Of a stretch of DNA of 56,029 nt, positions 13,324 to 21,610 are shown in pieces. The position numbers were made by a program, and so were the translations under genes. Under the pieces are notes generated by a model. That model was not told where the DNA came from. It was given only the letters and a program-made list of their open reading frames with translations, and searched no databases. Position 1 is the first letter of the stretch, and each line of letters begins with the position of its first letter. The DNA comes from a virus. The stretch spans positions 1-56,029 of the IMG/VR virus record IMGVR_UViG_3300050821_001245; one strand, given 5' to 3'.

Positions 13324-15915
13324 CTATTTCCATCCAATATTTACGTTCATCGCTGTTGCCGTCGCATTTGTCGTGTCAGTTGTTGCGTACCCCGAGGTCA
13401 CGCAAATGCTGATGCCAGTAGAGAAGGCCATTCCTTGATCCCACTGGTCCGCCAATCCGCCAACGCTAGTGCTGGCTGGAATGGCATTCGCATACACAAG
13501 GTTCGTTGCGGAGTTACAGCCATTGAAGCCGGTTGTCGCATTGTAGAGCCGAACGTAATTCACCGTTGCCGAGTTGTTGGTGATGCTGATTTTATAAACC
13601 TGACCAGCACCAGCCTTAATGACTGCATGATTGTCGGAAGCCGTCGGTTGCAGAAAAAATACTGACAAACCACCAGACGTGACTGGTGTTGGCTGAGCAT
13701 TAACTGAGAACGCCGTGTTGTCAGAAGCAATCGCAATGCGCTGCGAGCCAGAGGCCGTACCGTTGCCGGTGTTGACAGTCCCGCCAGCTACCTGCGCAAG
13801 GTTGACAGACTGATTCGTGGCAGTATTCGATACGATGTTCGCATTGACTGTCTTCGGGTCATAAGTGACCGGGACAGTATGACCAGTGATTGTAACCGTA
13901 CCAGCACTATAGGCCGAAATCCTCGCCCTGATTTGCTGGAATCCTGCTACCGGCATTTGCCAGACGGTGATACCGGATGCTGTCGTAGTTGTTGCAAGTG
14001 TCGAAGTGCCAATATTGACAGAAGTGATTGCAGTGAAATTGGTAGTGTCCTCCGATCCTTCAAAGTTGATCGTGGTTCCACCAGAACAAGACGCGCAATT
14101 CACCGTCAGGATCGCCGACGACATGCCGTTGACAGTCAGCACCGTGCCGTTGCCGCTTGCAACCGCAGCATTCTGCAACGTCGCGGTCACAGGGTCAGAA
14201 GCGTTCTGTGCAACTTTCAAATTCTTCAAGGAGTCAACTTGCAGTTGATCCCAAGTGGTGCCATTGAAGCCGTAGTTGTATGCAACGCTTGGCAGATTTG
14301 TCGAAGATGTTGCTACGCCAGAAGACGCATTCGAGGTTGCGCCAGTTGCCGTCACTGCGGGAGTATTTGTGATGAAGGCGTTGACGCTGGGAACCAGCAC
14401 TGCACCGGGCGACGTGCCATAGTTTGCCGCTGCACCAAGGGTGCTTCCAGCCCATGATGTGAAGCCATTCACCTGTGTTGCAAAGGTGCCAGTTCCAACA
14501 ACCGTTGCATTGAGGCTTGCTGCCGTTGCCTGTGACACCTGCACGGGCGTCATCGAAGTTACGCCTTGGACGGTCAGAACATTGGCAGATGCACTGCCAG
14601 CAGTACCGGGGGCCGACCCCGCAATGGTGCTAGTGTCCTGCGCCTGCGTCGTGCGGGGTGAACCCGTCCCGGTTGCGCCTGCGCCTGCCAGCAAGGCCAC
14701 GCCATTGACTGCGCCGAGATCGCCCCAAAGTGCGCCGTGCAAATCCGCGTTGATGGAGTTGGTTTGGCCGGTAGTGTAAGTATTGGTATTCCATGCGGTT
14801 GCATTGAGGGCGGGCGTGGCAGAGATGATTTGCAAATAGTTGACGTAATCACCGAAGGACACACTTTGCCCTTGTGAAGTCGCAGTGATGGCGCCGGCAA
14901 CAGTACCGGACGTATAGGTCACGTTCACACGGGAAAACCGGGCGCCTTGCGAACCTACCAGTAAGTAGTTGCCCGTTGTGGTCGCTCCAGTTGCTGCGGC
15001 TATATAGGCCGGAGGTGCCGATCCGAGATTGAGCAGAGGAACACTGACCCAGTTGCTGTTGTCGTTGGAAATCTGACCAATAACGCTCGCGACAAACGAT
15101 CCTGTCAGATTGAACTGAACTGAAGTTGATCCAACAAGAGCCAGCGCCGTTGATGTCGTGCTCGACGTGATCGAAAATGTTTGAGTGAGGTCAGGAGCAT
15201 TCACAAGCCACGGCGTAGTGTTCGGAGTATTTCCCGGCTGAACGGTCCAGGTTCCCGATTGTGTTGCCTGTACTGCAAAGGTACCCGCATTCGTGACCGC
15301 GCCAGTCCAGCCAGTCAGATTGCCTCCTGAAGTAATGCCGATGTAGGTTGCCGACGCTGGAACGGCCGAGCCTGTTGCACTGACGGAGGCATTCGAGCTG
15401 CTGCCACCACCTCCACCCCCGCCTGAGCCAGTAGGCAGTCCAGAACCACCAACCATGTTAACGGTTGTAGTCGAGGTCGATGTGATGCAAGTCAATTGGG
15501 TTGCAGCACCGACTGTAAAAGCGAACCAGCTATTCGGCGGTATCAATTGGTCGCTTGTCGTAGCCGACGCGCCAAGCTTGCAATAGGCGTTGTTGGTCGC
15601 CCCAGTATTGCTCGCAACAACAACAGTCCCAGCGGGAAGTGTCCCGGTAACACCGCCTGTCGTCACGCTGATTGGCGTGCCCGTGCTTTGAGTAGTGGGA
15701 AACCCCGTAATAGATGCGCTGACACTGGCATTGACCGGAAGCGGATTTGTAACCGAACAAGGGACAGCCTGACTGCTGCCGTTGAGGCACATATCAACTC
15801 TGCCATCAGCGTTGGAGCCTCCCGGCGTGACAAAGTTGTTCTGCGCACAAGCAATCTGCACCAAGCCAAACAGCCCAACGCAAACTCCCGCCATCAAGCG
15901 GATGAAGTTTTTCAT
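13324..15915 (-). CDS. Large exported fibre-like protein
   Basis: 863 aa with AGGAGACCGCA before ATG. Residues 1-24 are a Sec signal peptide (LMAGVCVGLFGLVQIACA). The mature protein is Thr/Ser/Ala/Gly-rich with a poly-Gly/Ser hinge near residues 164-173 and repeated short segments (TLNATVVGTGTFATQ, AVQATQSGTWTVQPG). These repeats and the Cys-poor, low-charge composition suggest an extended fibre or adhesin with stacked beta domains. The C-terminal 120 residues look like a separate globular domain with several Cys. It is the largest protein encoded here. Confidence 0.7.
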   Translation of the reverse strand: MKNFIRLMAGVCVGLFGLVQIACAQNNFVTPGGSNADGRVDMCLNGSSQAVPCSVTNPLPVNASVSASITGFPTTQSTGTPISVTTGGVTGTLPAGTVVVASNTGATNNAYCKLGASATTSDQLIPPNSWFAFTVGAATQLTCITSTSTTTVNMVGGSGLPTGSGGGGGGGSSSNASVSATGSAVPASATYIGITSGGNLTGWTGAVTNAGTFAVQATQSGTWTVQPGNTPNTTPWLVNAPDLTQTFSITSSTTSTALALVGSTSVQFNLTGSFVASVIGQISNDNSNWVSVPLLNLGSAPPAYIAAATGATTTGNYLLVGSQGARFSRVNVTYTSGTVAGAITATSQGQSVSFGDYVNYLQIISATPALNATAWNTNTYTTGQTNSINADLHGALWGDLGAVNGVALLAGAGATGTGSPRTTQAQDTSTIAGSAPGTAGSASANVLTVQGVTSMTPVQVSQATAASLNATVVGTGTFATQVNGFTSWAGSTLGAAANYGTSPGAVLVPSVNAFITNTPAVTATGATSNASSGVATSSTNLPSVAYNYGFNGTTWDQLQVDSLKNLKVAQNASDPVTATLQNAAVASGNGTVLTVNGMSSAILTVNCASCSGGTTINFEGSEDTTNFTAITSVNIGTSTLATTTTASGITVWQMPVAGFQQIRARISAYSAGTVTITGHTVPVTYDPKTVNANIVSNTATNQSVNLAQVAGGTVNTGNGTASGSQRIAIASDNTAFSVNAQPTPVTSGGLSVFFLQPTASDNHAVIKAGAGQVYKISITNNSATVNYVRLYNATTGFNGCNSATNLVYANAIPASTSVGGLADQWDQGMAFSTGISICVTSGYATTDTTNATATAMNVNIGWK

Positions 15916-15949
15916 TGCGGTCTCCTAGAGTTTGCGACGTTAGGCCAAT

Positions 15950-16162
15950 TCATGTCTTGGCGCATCTTTTTTTCTCTCGTGCTATTTCTTCTTCGCTCAT
16001 GCCGCGTTCTTTTGCCCATGCTACCGCAGCGGTCTCACCAAACGTTTCTATTGCAGTCTTGATGATCCAGCACGGATAATGCTTGGCTTTAGCTGCCGCA
16101 GGAAATACAAAAAACGAAATAGTAATTGCAGCAAATGCAATTACCCTCCAGTTGCAAGCCAT
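15950..16162 (-). CDS. Small exported Cys-containing protein
   Basis: 70 aa. Residues 1-25 are a signal peptide (IAFAAITISFFVFPAAAKA). The mature part is helical, with C31 and C67 and the stretch ERGMSEEEIAREKKRC. Start overlaps the 3' end of the M15-like gene by 22 bases. Function unknown; resembles small periplasmic proteins of rhizobia, which is memory only. Confidence 0.55.
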   Translation of the reverse strand: MACNWRVIAFAAITISFFVFPAAAKAKHYPCWIIKTAIETFGETAAVAWAKERGMSEEEIAREKKRCAKT

Positions 16163-16611
16163 GATTGACGCTCCACTTCGGCAGGACGTGTTCTGCTTGC
16201 AAAGCGAATTCTGTCACGACGGCGTTCGTGACCTGATCCTGTCCAGCCACCTATCTGCTCGTGACCGCTATCAGCATGTCGCCACTGTGCTCCTGAGACA
16301 GCCCCGCAACCATTGGCAATCGCAATTTCATTGGACGGCATTCGAGGCCGTGTCCGATTGCGAGCGTACTGATTGATGTCCAGCGCAAGTCCCATAGGAT
16401 GCAGGGAATGTCTCACGCTGCCATGCCTGCGGTATCCTCCCAAAAACCTTACAGGATAGCCCTGCCCTTCAAGACGATCCACAATGCACTGAAACGTAGA
16501 TACCGCCCTATCTGCTACTGTTGCGGTTGCCCCTGATCTTGCTTTCACAATTCCTGCATGGGCAGGGACAAGAACACAAACGAACACACCTGCAAAAGCT
16601 ATACGTCTCAT
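16141..16611 (-). CDS. Exported M15-like peptidase (D-Ala-D-Ala carboxypeptidase family)
   Basis: 156 aa from ATG 16611, GGGGGA upstream (TTG at 16617 less likely). Residues 1-19 are a signal peptide ending AHA. The zinc-site pattern of M15/extensin-like peptidases is present: RHSLHPMGLALDIN (H and D ligands), and later WRHADSGHEQIGGW with the third His region. The last 30 residues are Arg-rich. Unlike the two other wall enzymes at 21-22 kb it carries its own export signal. It presumably acts on peptidoglycan cross-links from the periplasm. Confidence 0.65.
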   Translation of the reverse strand: MRRIAFAGVFVCVLVPAHAGIVKARSGATATVADRAVSTFQCIVDRLEGQGYPVRFLGGYRRHGSVRHSLHPMGLALDINQYARNRTRPRMPSNEIAIANGCGAVSGAQWRHADSGHEQIGGWTGSGHERRRDRIRFASRTRPAEVERQSWLATGG

Positions 16612-16613
16612 TT

Positions 16614-16670
16614 TCAAATTCCCCCAAACAAAACGAGGAAGATAAGGACGATCATAACAAGACCGATCAT
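16614..16670 (-). CDS. Possible 18-residue hydrophobic micropeptide
   Basis: ATG 16670 follows a near-perfect ribosome-binding site GGAGGAATAGGG and encodes MIGLVMIVLIFLVLFGGI, stopping 2 bases before the M15-like start. Its sequence is like the C-terminal helix of the 54-aa membrane protein at 17614. It could be a coupled leader for the M15 gene. Very short, so uncertain. Confidence 0.35.
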   Translation of the reverse strand: MIGLVMIVLIFLVLFGGI

Positions 16671-16704
16671 CCCTATTCCTCCACTTACAATTGATGACGA
16701 AGGC

Positions 16705-17154
16705 TTAAGAAACCGGAACCGGCTTCCTCTCTTCGACAACCGGCACTTTCTTAGGCTGTGCGGCAGCGGCAGCCTTCGCAGACGCTTCGGCGTGCGTTGC
16801 ATCAAGAGCGTCCTTTTCCATCTCCTGCTTGTGAGCAAGTTCACGCGAAGCGGCGTTACGCTTCTGCGATTCGTTGTAGTCCTCGATCGAGAAATATCCC
16901 TGCGCCCGAACGTTGTGCAGATGATTTCTGCGAGCAGAGGCAACCGCCTCAACTGCCTGTTTTGCAGTCAACAAAATTTCGACTTGCCCAACGTCGGCAA
17001 TCGCAGGCTGCGCCAACGTGATGAGTTTTCCGGACACCGGATCAAGCGCAACTGCCTTGAGTCCGAACTGTGAAACTTCGACTTCACAGGCCGGTTCAAC
17101 TTTCAAGGCACCGAATTCTGTACCCTGACGGGCTACGTCTTCTTTGGTAAACAT
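16705..17154 (-). CDS. Hypothetical structural or late protein
   Basis: 149 aa with AGAAGGAACC before ATG. N-terminal two thirds are alpha/beta (VEVSQFGLKAVALDPVSGKL); the C-terminal third is an Ala/Glu/Lys-rich coiled coil with a Pro/Val tail (PKKVPVVEERKPVPVS). No domain recognised. Confidence 0.6.
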   Translation of the reverse strand: MFTKEDVARQGTEFGALKVEPACEVEVSQFGLKAVALDPVSGKLITLAQPAIADVGQVEILLTAKQAVEAVASARRNHLHNVRAQGYFSIEDYNESQKRNAASRELAHKQEMEKDALDATHAEASAKAAAAAQPKKVPVVEERKPVPVS

Positions 17155-17208
17155 GGGAAGGTTCCTTCTAGGTTAGTGTTGTCAGACTTACTATACTCTA
17201 TTGTCAGT

Positions 17209-17355
17209 TCATCCTCCACATCCCTTGCAGATTGGATTAGGTGGAGGTCCAGCAGGAGGTAACGCATCCGGTTCTAATGCGCCGTTGTGGTAGTGATAGT
17301 GTGCGGGAACGTTCGACCCCGCATCCGCGTCAATGAAAAACGCGCCCCAAGCCAC
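17209..17355 (-). CDS. Small Pro/His-rich protein
   Basis: 48 aa from GTG 17355. It overlaps the upstream membrane protein's 3' end. Sequence: hydrophobic AWGAFFID start, HYHYHNG centre and Pro-rich LPPAGPPPNPICKGCGG tail with a CxxC. The codon pattern and clean reading frame support it, but the ribosome-binding site is weak. Confidence 0.45.
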   Translation of the reverse strand: MAWGAFFIDADAGSNVPAHYHYHNGALEPDALPPAGPPPNPICKGCGG

Positions 17356-17494
17356 CGATCAGTTCAGAGGCGATCCAGAACGTGATTGCCAACCAACCAA
17401 AATGAACGCGAGTAGGGGTTGGCGGATTATAGGCAGCGGCAAAGACGGCGAACACAAACGCAAACGCCAAAAGGATCAACCCGAGATTCTGCAT
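17330..17494 (-). CDS. Small two-helix membrane protein
   Basis: 54 aa from ATG 17494 with a GGAG site. Two hydrophobic helices (GLILLAFAFVFAVFAAAY and HFGWLAITFWIASELIGGL) separated by NPPTPTRV. This pattern recurs in the lysis region of rhizobial phages to my recollection. It may be a holin or antiholin component; that is inference. Confidence 0.6.
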   Translation of the reverse strand: MQNLGLILLAFAFVFAVFAAAYNPPTPTRVHFGWLAITFWIASELIGGLGRVFH

Positions 17495-17497
17495 TTT

Positions 17498-17617
17498 TCA
17501 TCTCCATTGATATTCCCACCGAAGCTCGCTCAGCGCGTGCTCAGTGCCGAGAACTCCGCACATGATGGTGAAGCCTAGCAGGAACGCCAGAACCCGGCGC
17601 TTGATGGTCTCACTCAT
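17498..17617 (-). CDS. Small single-pass membrane protein
   Basis: 39 aa. ATG 17617 overlaps the preceding stop (ATGA). One membrane helix (VLAFLLGFTIMCGVLG) after a short basic N-terminus, then a charged tail ending WEYQWR. Function unknown. Confidence 0.55.
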   Translation of the reverse strand: MSETIKRRVLAFLLGFTIMCGVLGTEHALSELRWEYQWR

Positions 17618-17778
17618 ATGTGCCCGAACAGAACAAGGATAAGAACGATGACAAGGATCAGCCCAAGACCTCCTGTGCCATAGTGTCCGTACCCGTAGCC
17701 GTACCCACCACCGAATCCGCTGAAACCTCCAAGCAAGGCGATCACAAGGATGATAAGAACGATCGTTCCAATAGACAT
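17614..17778 (-). CDS. DUF3309-like Gly/Tyr-rich membrane protein
   Basis: 54 aa from ATG 17778 with AGGAGAACTCTC upstream. Two membrane helices flank a Gly/Tyr-rich loop (FGGGYGYGYGHYG). This is the layout of DUF3309, small proteins of Alphaproteobacteria (helix, G-Y loop, GGLGLILVIVLILVL helix). A host-derived gene captured into the phage lysis or membrane block is likely; function unknown. Confidence 0.65.
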   Translation of the reverse strand: MSIGTIVLIILVIALLGGFSGFGGGYGYGYGHYGTGGLGLILVIVLILVLFGHI

Positions 17779-17792
17779 GAGAGTTCTCCTTT

Positions 17793-18497
17793 TTACCCGT
17801 GACCACGCATAACCATGATCGTGACTAGGATAGAAATGACAGGAGAAGCGATTGCAGCAACCGCCATCACAACGGCGAGAAGCCGCGCGTTGCTGTCCTG
17901 CCTTCCCATCGTCTGACCGCCAGTTCTATTTTCTGTTGCCTGAATTGCGGAAAGAGTCGTAGATACCTTTGCTGTCGTGGCATCCTGCGACAACCTTATT
18001 TCATTCATGTCGCGAGTTAGCCTAGCCAGCGCATCTGACATCACTGGATCAGCAACGCTACTCTTTCCTGCCTGTGTAAACTGATAGGCTTCCAGCTTGC
18101 CGACGCGGGTATCGAATGTTCCTTGGATTTGCACAAGCTGCGTAGACACGAGAGTTGATGTAGTGCGAACCGACTCCGCAAGCATATCTCTGATGGTGTT
18201 CTGAAACTCCTGCCTAGTCTGCGCAAGCTGATCTATCCGAGAAGTCTCAGCGGTTCGCTGGGCATTCTGGAATGCAACTGTTGAATCCGAGAGTATTTTT
18301 ACATGATCCCGGACTGCCGATATTTCGGACAGAAGCAATTCCTTGAGGGAATCCCGCTGTGAATCTTGGTACTTGCTTTCAGCCCTGACGAGATCAAGAA
18401 CGTTCTTTGTCGGGTCGATTGTGGGGCGTCCGGCGTAATCAACAGGTATTCCCGAGATGCCGTTCGCCTCCTCAATCGAAGAACGAGTATTTTTCAC
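17793..18497 (-). CDS. Coiled-coil protein with C-terminal membrane anchor
   Basis: 234 aa from GTG 18497, which overlaps the lipoprotein stop as GTGA; a longer frame upstream is Cys/Arg-rich and antisense-like, so rejected. Residues 35-190 form a long coiled coil without Cys. A C-terminal membrane helix (LLAVVMAVAAIASPVISILVTIMVM) ends in RGHG. Coupled after a lipoprotein gene, this could act like a spanin or a membrane scaffold for lysis. It has no domain I recognise. Confidence 0.65.
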   Translation of the reverse strand: MKNTRSSIEEANGISGIPVDYAGRPTIDPTKNVLDLVRAESKYQDSQRDSLKELLLSEISAVRDHVKILSDSTVAFQNAQRTAETSRIDQLAQTRQEFQNTIRDMLAESVRTTSTLVSTQLVQIQGTFDTRVGKLEAYQFTQAGKSSVADPVMSDALARLTRDMNEIRLSQDATTAKVSTTLSAIQATENRTGGQTMGRQDSNARLLAVVMAVAAIASPVISILVTIMVMRGHG

Positions 18498-18862
18498 CGC
18501 GTAAAAGTTCCAGAGATTGCAACCGGACCAACGTTCGGGACACGAACGACGGCAACATTGACCGCCATCTGATTGACGATGCTTCGCCGTCTGGCACTCA
18601 GAACTTTTGGCTGCGGAGCAGCCGCAATCGCTGCACAGATGGACTCCGCAATCGACGCTGCGGCTGGCACAACAGAACTCACGCCGGGAATGAATGCAGC
18701 GATCGTTCCAACGGTCGGAATGAAGCCGCACACTAGATTTGCATCCGCCTGAACTTCAGCCTCAATTGCCGAGACTGTTGCTGCGTTGAATACTCCGGTT
18801 GTGCCGCAACTCGCGAGTAGAAGCGTTGAGGATGCGGCAATAATGGTGAAAATCCTCTTCAT
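18494..18862 (-). CDS. Outer-membrane-type lipoprotein
   Basis: 122 aa. Signal peptide with a lipobox LLASC (cleavage before C19), giving a lipid-anchored mature protein rich in Ala/Ser/Val/Pro. A hydrophobic Gly-rich region (FIPTVGTIAAFIPGVSSVVP) follows. In a lysis block a lipoprotein plus a membrane-anchored coiled coil (the next gene) recalls the o-spanin/i-spanin pair. That is inferred from layout, not sequence similarity. Confidence 0.7.
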   Translation of the reverse strand: MKRIFTIIAASSTLLLASCGTTGVFNAATVSAIEAEVQADANLVCGFIPTVGTIAAFIPGVSSVVPAAASIAESICAAIAAAPQPKVLSARRRSIVNQMAVNVAVVRVPNVGPVAISGTFTR

Positions 18863-19032
18863 TTTGTATTCTCCTTCTGTTGAACGTTGACGATAGCCGT
18901 TGCTATCGCAGTCACAAATGCAAGTAGCGCATCGTCTGACACCATCGAAGAATCAAACGACGAATAGTCGTCAAGAGACTTTCGGCCAGCCTCAAATCCG
19001 GCTTCTAGTTGTTCCTTGGTTGGTTGAATCAT
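18859..19032 (-). CDS. Small hypothetical protein
   Basis: 57 aa beginning in an ATGA overlap with the intein-bearing gene and ending in an ATGA overlap with the lipoprotein gene. Acidic N-terminus with EQLEAGFEAGRKSLDDYSS, then an Ala/Val-rich helix. It shows no domain match. Confidence 0.6.
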   Translation of the reverse strand: MIQPTKEQLEAGFEAGRKSLDDYSSFDSSMVSDDALLAFVTAIATAIVNVQQKENTK

Positions 19033-20735
19033 TGCTGAAGTCCTTTCAGGTATCTCGACAAATCATCGGAACTAAACCCTTCCGGGGTTAGTTTCGTGTT
19101 GCTGTTCAACGCCTCAAGGGACAGATACGAAAGTCCTTCATCCATATACACACCAACCCATCTTGGCGTTGCTTCCTGAACTCTGCCCCATGTGATGAAT
19201 AAAAAATTTCCGTTTTCATTGCGACCGACACAGTTGTGTACAAAGATGCCAGAGCTAACTGCAAAGTTGTGATACTTGGAAACCTCCATATCATACACAT
19301 CGAAGCGTCCGATACGTTCCTCGATGGCCACAACCTTATGATTGGCTAGATTTTGTATCGCGATTTTCCGTATCTTCTCAGCATACTCTGGATCAGAAGC
19401 AATTTTCGCTATTTTAGCTGCCTGCGCGATCTTAATGTGTTTCTTCCTATCGCTATTTGAAAAATTTACAGGACCATAAAGCAAACCGCTCTTTCTTGAT
19501 GCCTCTAAATTGTAAAATCCTTTGGCTCGGTGCTCTCGAAGTTTGCTGTTTGTCTTCAGATGAAGCACATGTCTTTTCCTAAATTCTGGGTTTTCCCAGT
19601 TCTTTATCATAGTCTCTCTGGACTTGGCTTTTCCTTCTTCTGATGTTGCATATCGTTTCAGCAAATCCGTCGATTCATTGTGAAGTTCGGTATGCTCTTG
19701 CCAAGACATCAACTGAAGATTGTCCGGAGAATTGTTTCTTTTGTTAAAATCTTTATGGTGTACGACGGCACAACGCTTCTTAGGTGAGGCTACAATTCTA
19801 TGCGTGTATTGCCATCTTTGAGAGGCTGGATGCATAGTCTCTTCATAACCAGACATTTCTTTCTTTGTGGAGAGCTGTCTGTATAATGGCATAAGAGACT
19901 GACCAACAACCAAAGAGCTAGCTTCGGCAAAGTTGCCAGATCGAAGCATTATAAAATGATCCGGCGTGCAGTCTAAGAACTCTCCGTTGTCTAGAAAAAT
20001 CCGGATAACCTTAGCGTCTTCTTTCGTGCGTCTAATGTTGGTAGCTAATGCCGGAACTACGTTTTGGCTTTCATCTAAAGAATAAACCCACTGCTCCGTA
20101 CCAACTAAATCTTTAATAGGAACTTCAGAGCCGTTCAGTAAGCTTATTTTTGTATCACCAGAAAGACATGGGACGTAATGACCTCCGACTGTCGTGTCAC
20201 CCGCAACAATATCCCACGGTTCTCCCGCGTCGAACTGCGCTTCTGCGCTTGACGGAATCTGAAAGCCACAACCACAAGCACCGAACAGCCAAGTAGCTAG
20301 TGCGAGTTCGTCAAGATCACCCACACGAAGCGCAGCATAAGCGTCTATCTTGTGACGTGCTCCAGTCGCATCAAGGATGCCAGTTTTCTGACGATATGCG
20401 GCGGCAACCTGCATATCGGTTCCCTGATCGGAATCAGGCTTTGCAGGATCATATCCGGTAACGGCGCTATAGTCCGAAAGAACGTCCTTAACTGTGAACC
20501 GTGAACGTGGCTGACCACCTACCATTGTCCAAAGCATGTGCTCGTGTGCAGCCCCGGCAAAGACACAGCAACTAACCGAATCATTCCCTAATCCGTGCCA
20601 GTTTCCATCAGCCATGAGATTTTCATGACCGAATGCCTTCGGAGGCGTTGGCAGAACATCGGCGTTGAAAACCATCGCAAACTTCAATGCGACAGTATTT
20701 CGCGCGGGCGTCTTTCCAAGTTTGTAGTTTATCAC
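19029..20735 (-). CDS. Papain-like cysteine peptidase interrupted by an intein
   Basis: 568-codon precursor. Extein (residues 1-189 and 502-568) resembles a phage C1/C39-like peptidase fold: NDSVSCCVFAGAAHEH carries the presumed nucleophile (C56 or C57) and TVGGHYVP the presumed His186, followed after splicing by CVGRNENGNFLFITWG, where the TWG resembles the NSWG of papain-like enzymes. The intein (residues 190-501) would excise to join HYVP to CVG. The host protein sits between the holin-like gene and the lipoprotein gene. Its substrate is unknown; wall-peptide or virion-protein cleavage are possible. Confidence 0.8.
   Translation of the reverse strand: MINYKLGKTPARNTVALKFAMVFNADVLPTPPKAFGHENLMADGNWHGLGNDSVSCCVFAGAAHEHMLWTMVGGQPRSRFTVKDVLSDYSAVTGYDPAKPDSDQGTDMQVAAAYRQKTGILDATGARHKIDAYAALRVGDLDELALATWLFGACGCGFQIPSSAEAQFDAGEPWDIVAGDTTVGGHYVPCLSGDTKISLLNGSEVPIKDLVGTEQWVYSLDESQNVVPALATNIRRTKEDAKVIRIFLDNGEFLDCTPDHFIMLRSGNFAEASSLVVGQSLMPLYRQLSTKKEMSGYEETMHPASQRWQYTHRIVASPKKRCAVVHHKDFNKRNNSPDNLQLMSWQEHTELHNESTDLLKRYATSEEGKAKSRETMIKNWENPEFRKRHVLHLKTNSKLREHRAKGFYNLEASRKSGLLYGPVNFSNSDRKKHIKIAQAAKIAKIASDPEYAEKIRKIAIQNLANHKVVAIEERIGRFDVYDMEVSKYHNFAVSSGIFVHNCVGRNENGNFLFITWGRVQEATPRWVGVYMDEGLSYLSLEALNSNTKLTPEGFSSDDLSRYLKGLQQ
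19233..20168 (-). other. Intein with embedded HNH homing endonuclease
   Basis: Residues 190-501 of the peptidase precursor (312 aa). Splicing block A is CLSGDTKISL at the start; block B is CTPDHF with TPDH (257-260); block F/G is DVYDMEVSKYHNFAV...GIFVHN followed by Cys502 (+1 nucleophile). The His-Asn end and Cys start are intact, so splicing should work. An HNH endonuclease lies at 326-352 (VVHHKDFNKRNNSPDNLQL with following H348). The insert is visibly AT-richer than its flanks. Confidence 0.85.
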
Positions 20736-21088
20736 GCTGTTGTGCCCTTCGCGATTTGTTCAACCTTGGCGGCATCTCCCGGAATTGGAGAAACCTTGGA
20801 GGCGGAAGCATCATCTGACACAGCAACCGCTGCCAATGCTTGAGTTGCTTGTCTGTTAACGGTGACGGACGTAACACCAGGCATTGCAGCAACAGCTTTG
20901 ACCGTTGCACTCTGACTGGTTACAACAGCAAGAACCGAAGCAAGAATGGAGTTAGCGAGACTGGCAACCGAGATTGCCGTCTTGGCAACGTTAGGTCCAA
21001 ATAGATCGGTCAATTGAGACGCAGAACCAATCAGCACGCCAAGGATGGCGATGATGATTGCCATAACCTGATTTCCATTGAGATTCAT
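20732..21088 (-). CDS. Holin-like membrane protein
   Basis: 118 aa. Residues 8-28 form a membrane helix (VMAIIIAILGVLIGSASQLTD) and a second hydrophobic stretch follows (ISVASLANSILASVLAVVTSQ), leading to a soluble domain with the recurring phrase VKAVAAMPGVTSVTVN. This matches a holin-like family I recall in rhizobial phages. It directly precedes the peptidase gene and follows the two wall hydrolases, as expected for a lysis cassette. Confidence 0.65.
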   Translation of the reverse strand: MNLNGNQVMAIIIAILGVLIGSASQLTDLFGPNVAKTAISVASLANSILASVLAVVTSQSATVKAVAAMPGVTSVTVNRQATQALAAVAVSDDASASKVSPIPGDAAKVEQIAKGTTA

Positions 21089-21118
21089 GATGCTATTCCT
21101 TTTCCAAAAGAAGAAGTG

Positions 21119-21610
21119 TTATTCGTGCGCCCACTGAAAGTGCATCGGGTCTTGTCGGCTGTGAAAATCACCGCCCCAGAACGCACCTTGTTTCTTGAAT
21201 GCCGCAATGACTACCGGAGGCATATGACTTATCTGACTGCGGTTCATTGGATTGTGTTCAGGGTCTAGGTCGATCGCCGCCGCAAAGGCGTGACAGGACA
21301 AACGGGACGATCCACGAATCGGACGATAGTTGAAACATCCTCCATACCACTGCATATTTATGGCGTTGATAACGTCTTGGCTTTTTCCGTAGTACGCCCA
21401 GATGTCAGAAAACACTGCATTCATCGCCTCCAAGGTCTTGGCATGAACCTGGAATTTGGTAATCGGAGTGATGTGTCCATTGTCGTCCTTGTAAGACATT
21501 TGCCAAGGCGGCGTGAACGTCACCAGATTATCAATCGGCCAATGAGGATGACTAGGATCGCCATAAAATGCAGTAAGAGCTGACGTGTCGTCGTGAGGCC
21601 AATCTGTCAT
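21119..21610 (-). CDS. M15-type peptidoglycan peptidase
   Basis: 163 aa. Matches the D-alanyl-D-alanine carboxypeptidase/L-Ala-D-Glu peptidase fold of phage endolysins: SCHAFAAAIDLDPEHNPM carries the H and D zinc ligands, and the C-terminal DPMHFQWAHE carries the second catalytic His. There is no signal peptide. It directly follows the GH108 muramidase gene (stop/start adjacent at 21610/21611), so the two likely form a combined endolysin system. Confidence 0.8.
   Translation of the reverse strand: MTDWPHDDTSALTAFYGDPSHPHWPIDNLVTFTPPWQMSYKDDNGHITPITKFQVHAKTLEAMNAVFSDIWAYYGKSQDVINAINMQWYGGCFNYRPIRGSSRLSCHAFAAAIDLDPEHNPMNRSQISHMPPVVIAAFKKQGAFWGGDFHSRQDPMHFQWAHE

Noticed and set aside
12509-14779. 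Plus-strand open frames opposite the exported beta-rich genes.
   Set aside because: Composition mirrors the minus-strand Thr/Ser/Ala codons; no coupling or start signals.
18498-18731. Upstream extension of the coiled-coil gene (17793) to 18731.
   Set aside because: Cys/Arg-rich sequence antisense-like in composition, overlapping the lipoprotein gene; GTG 18497 with GTGA coupling is far better.
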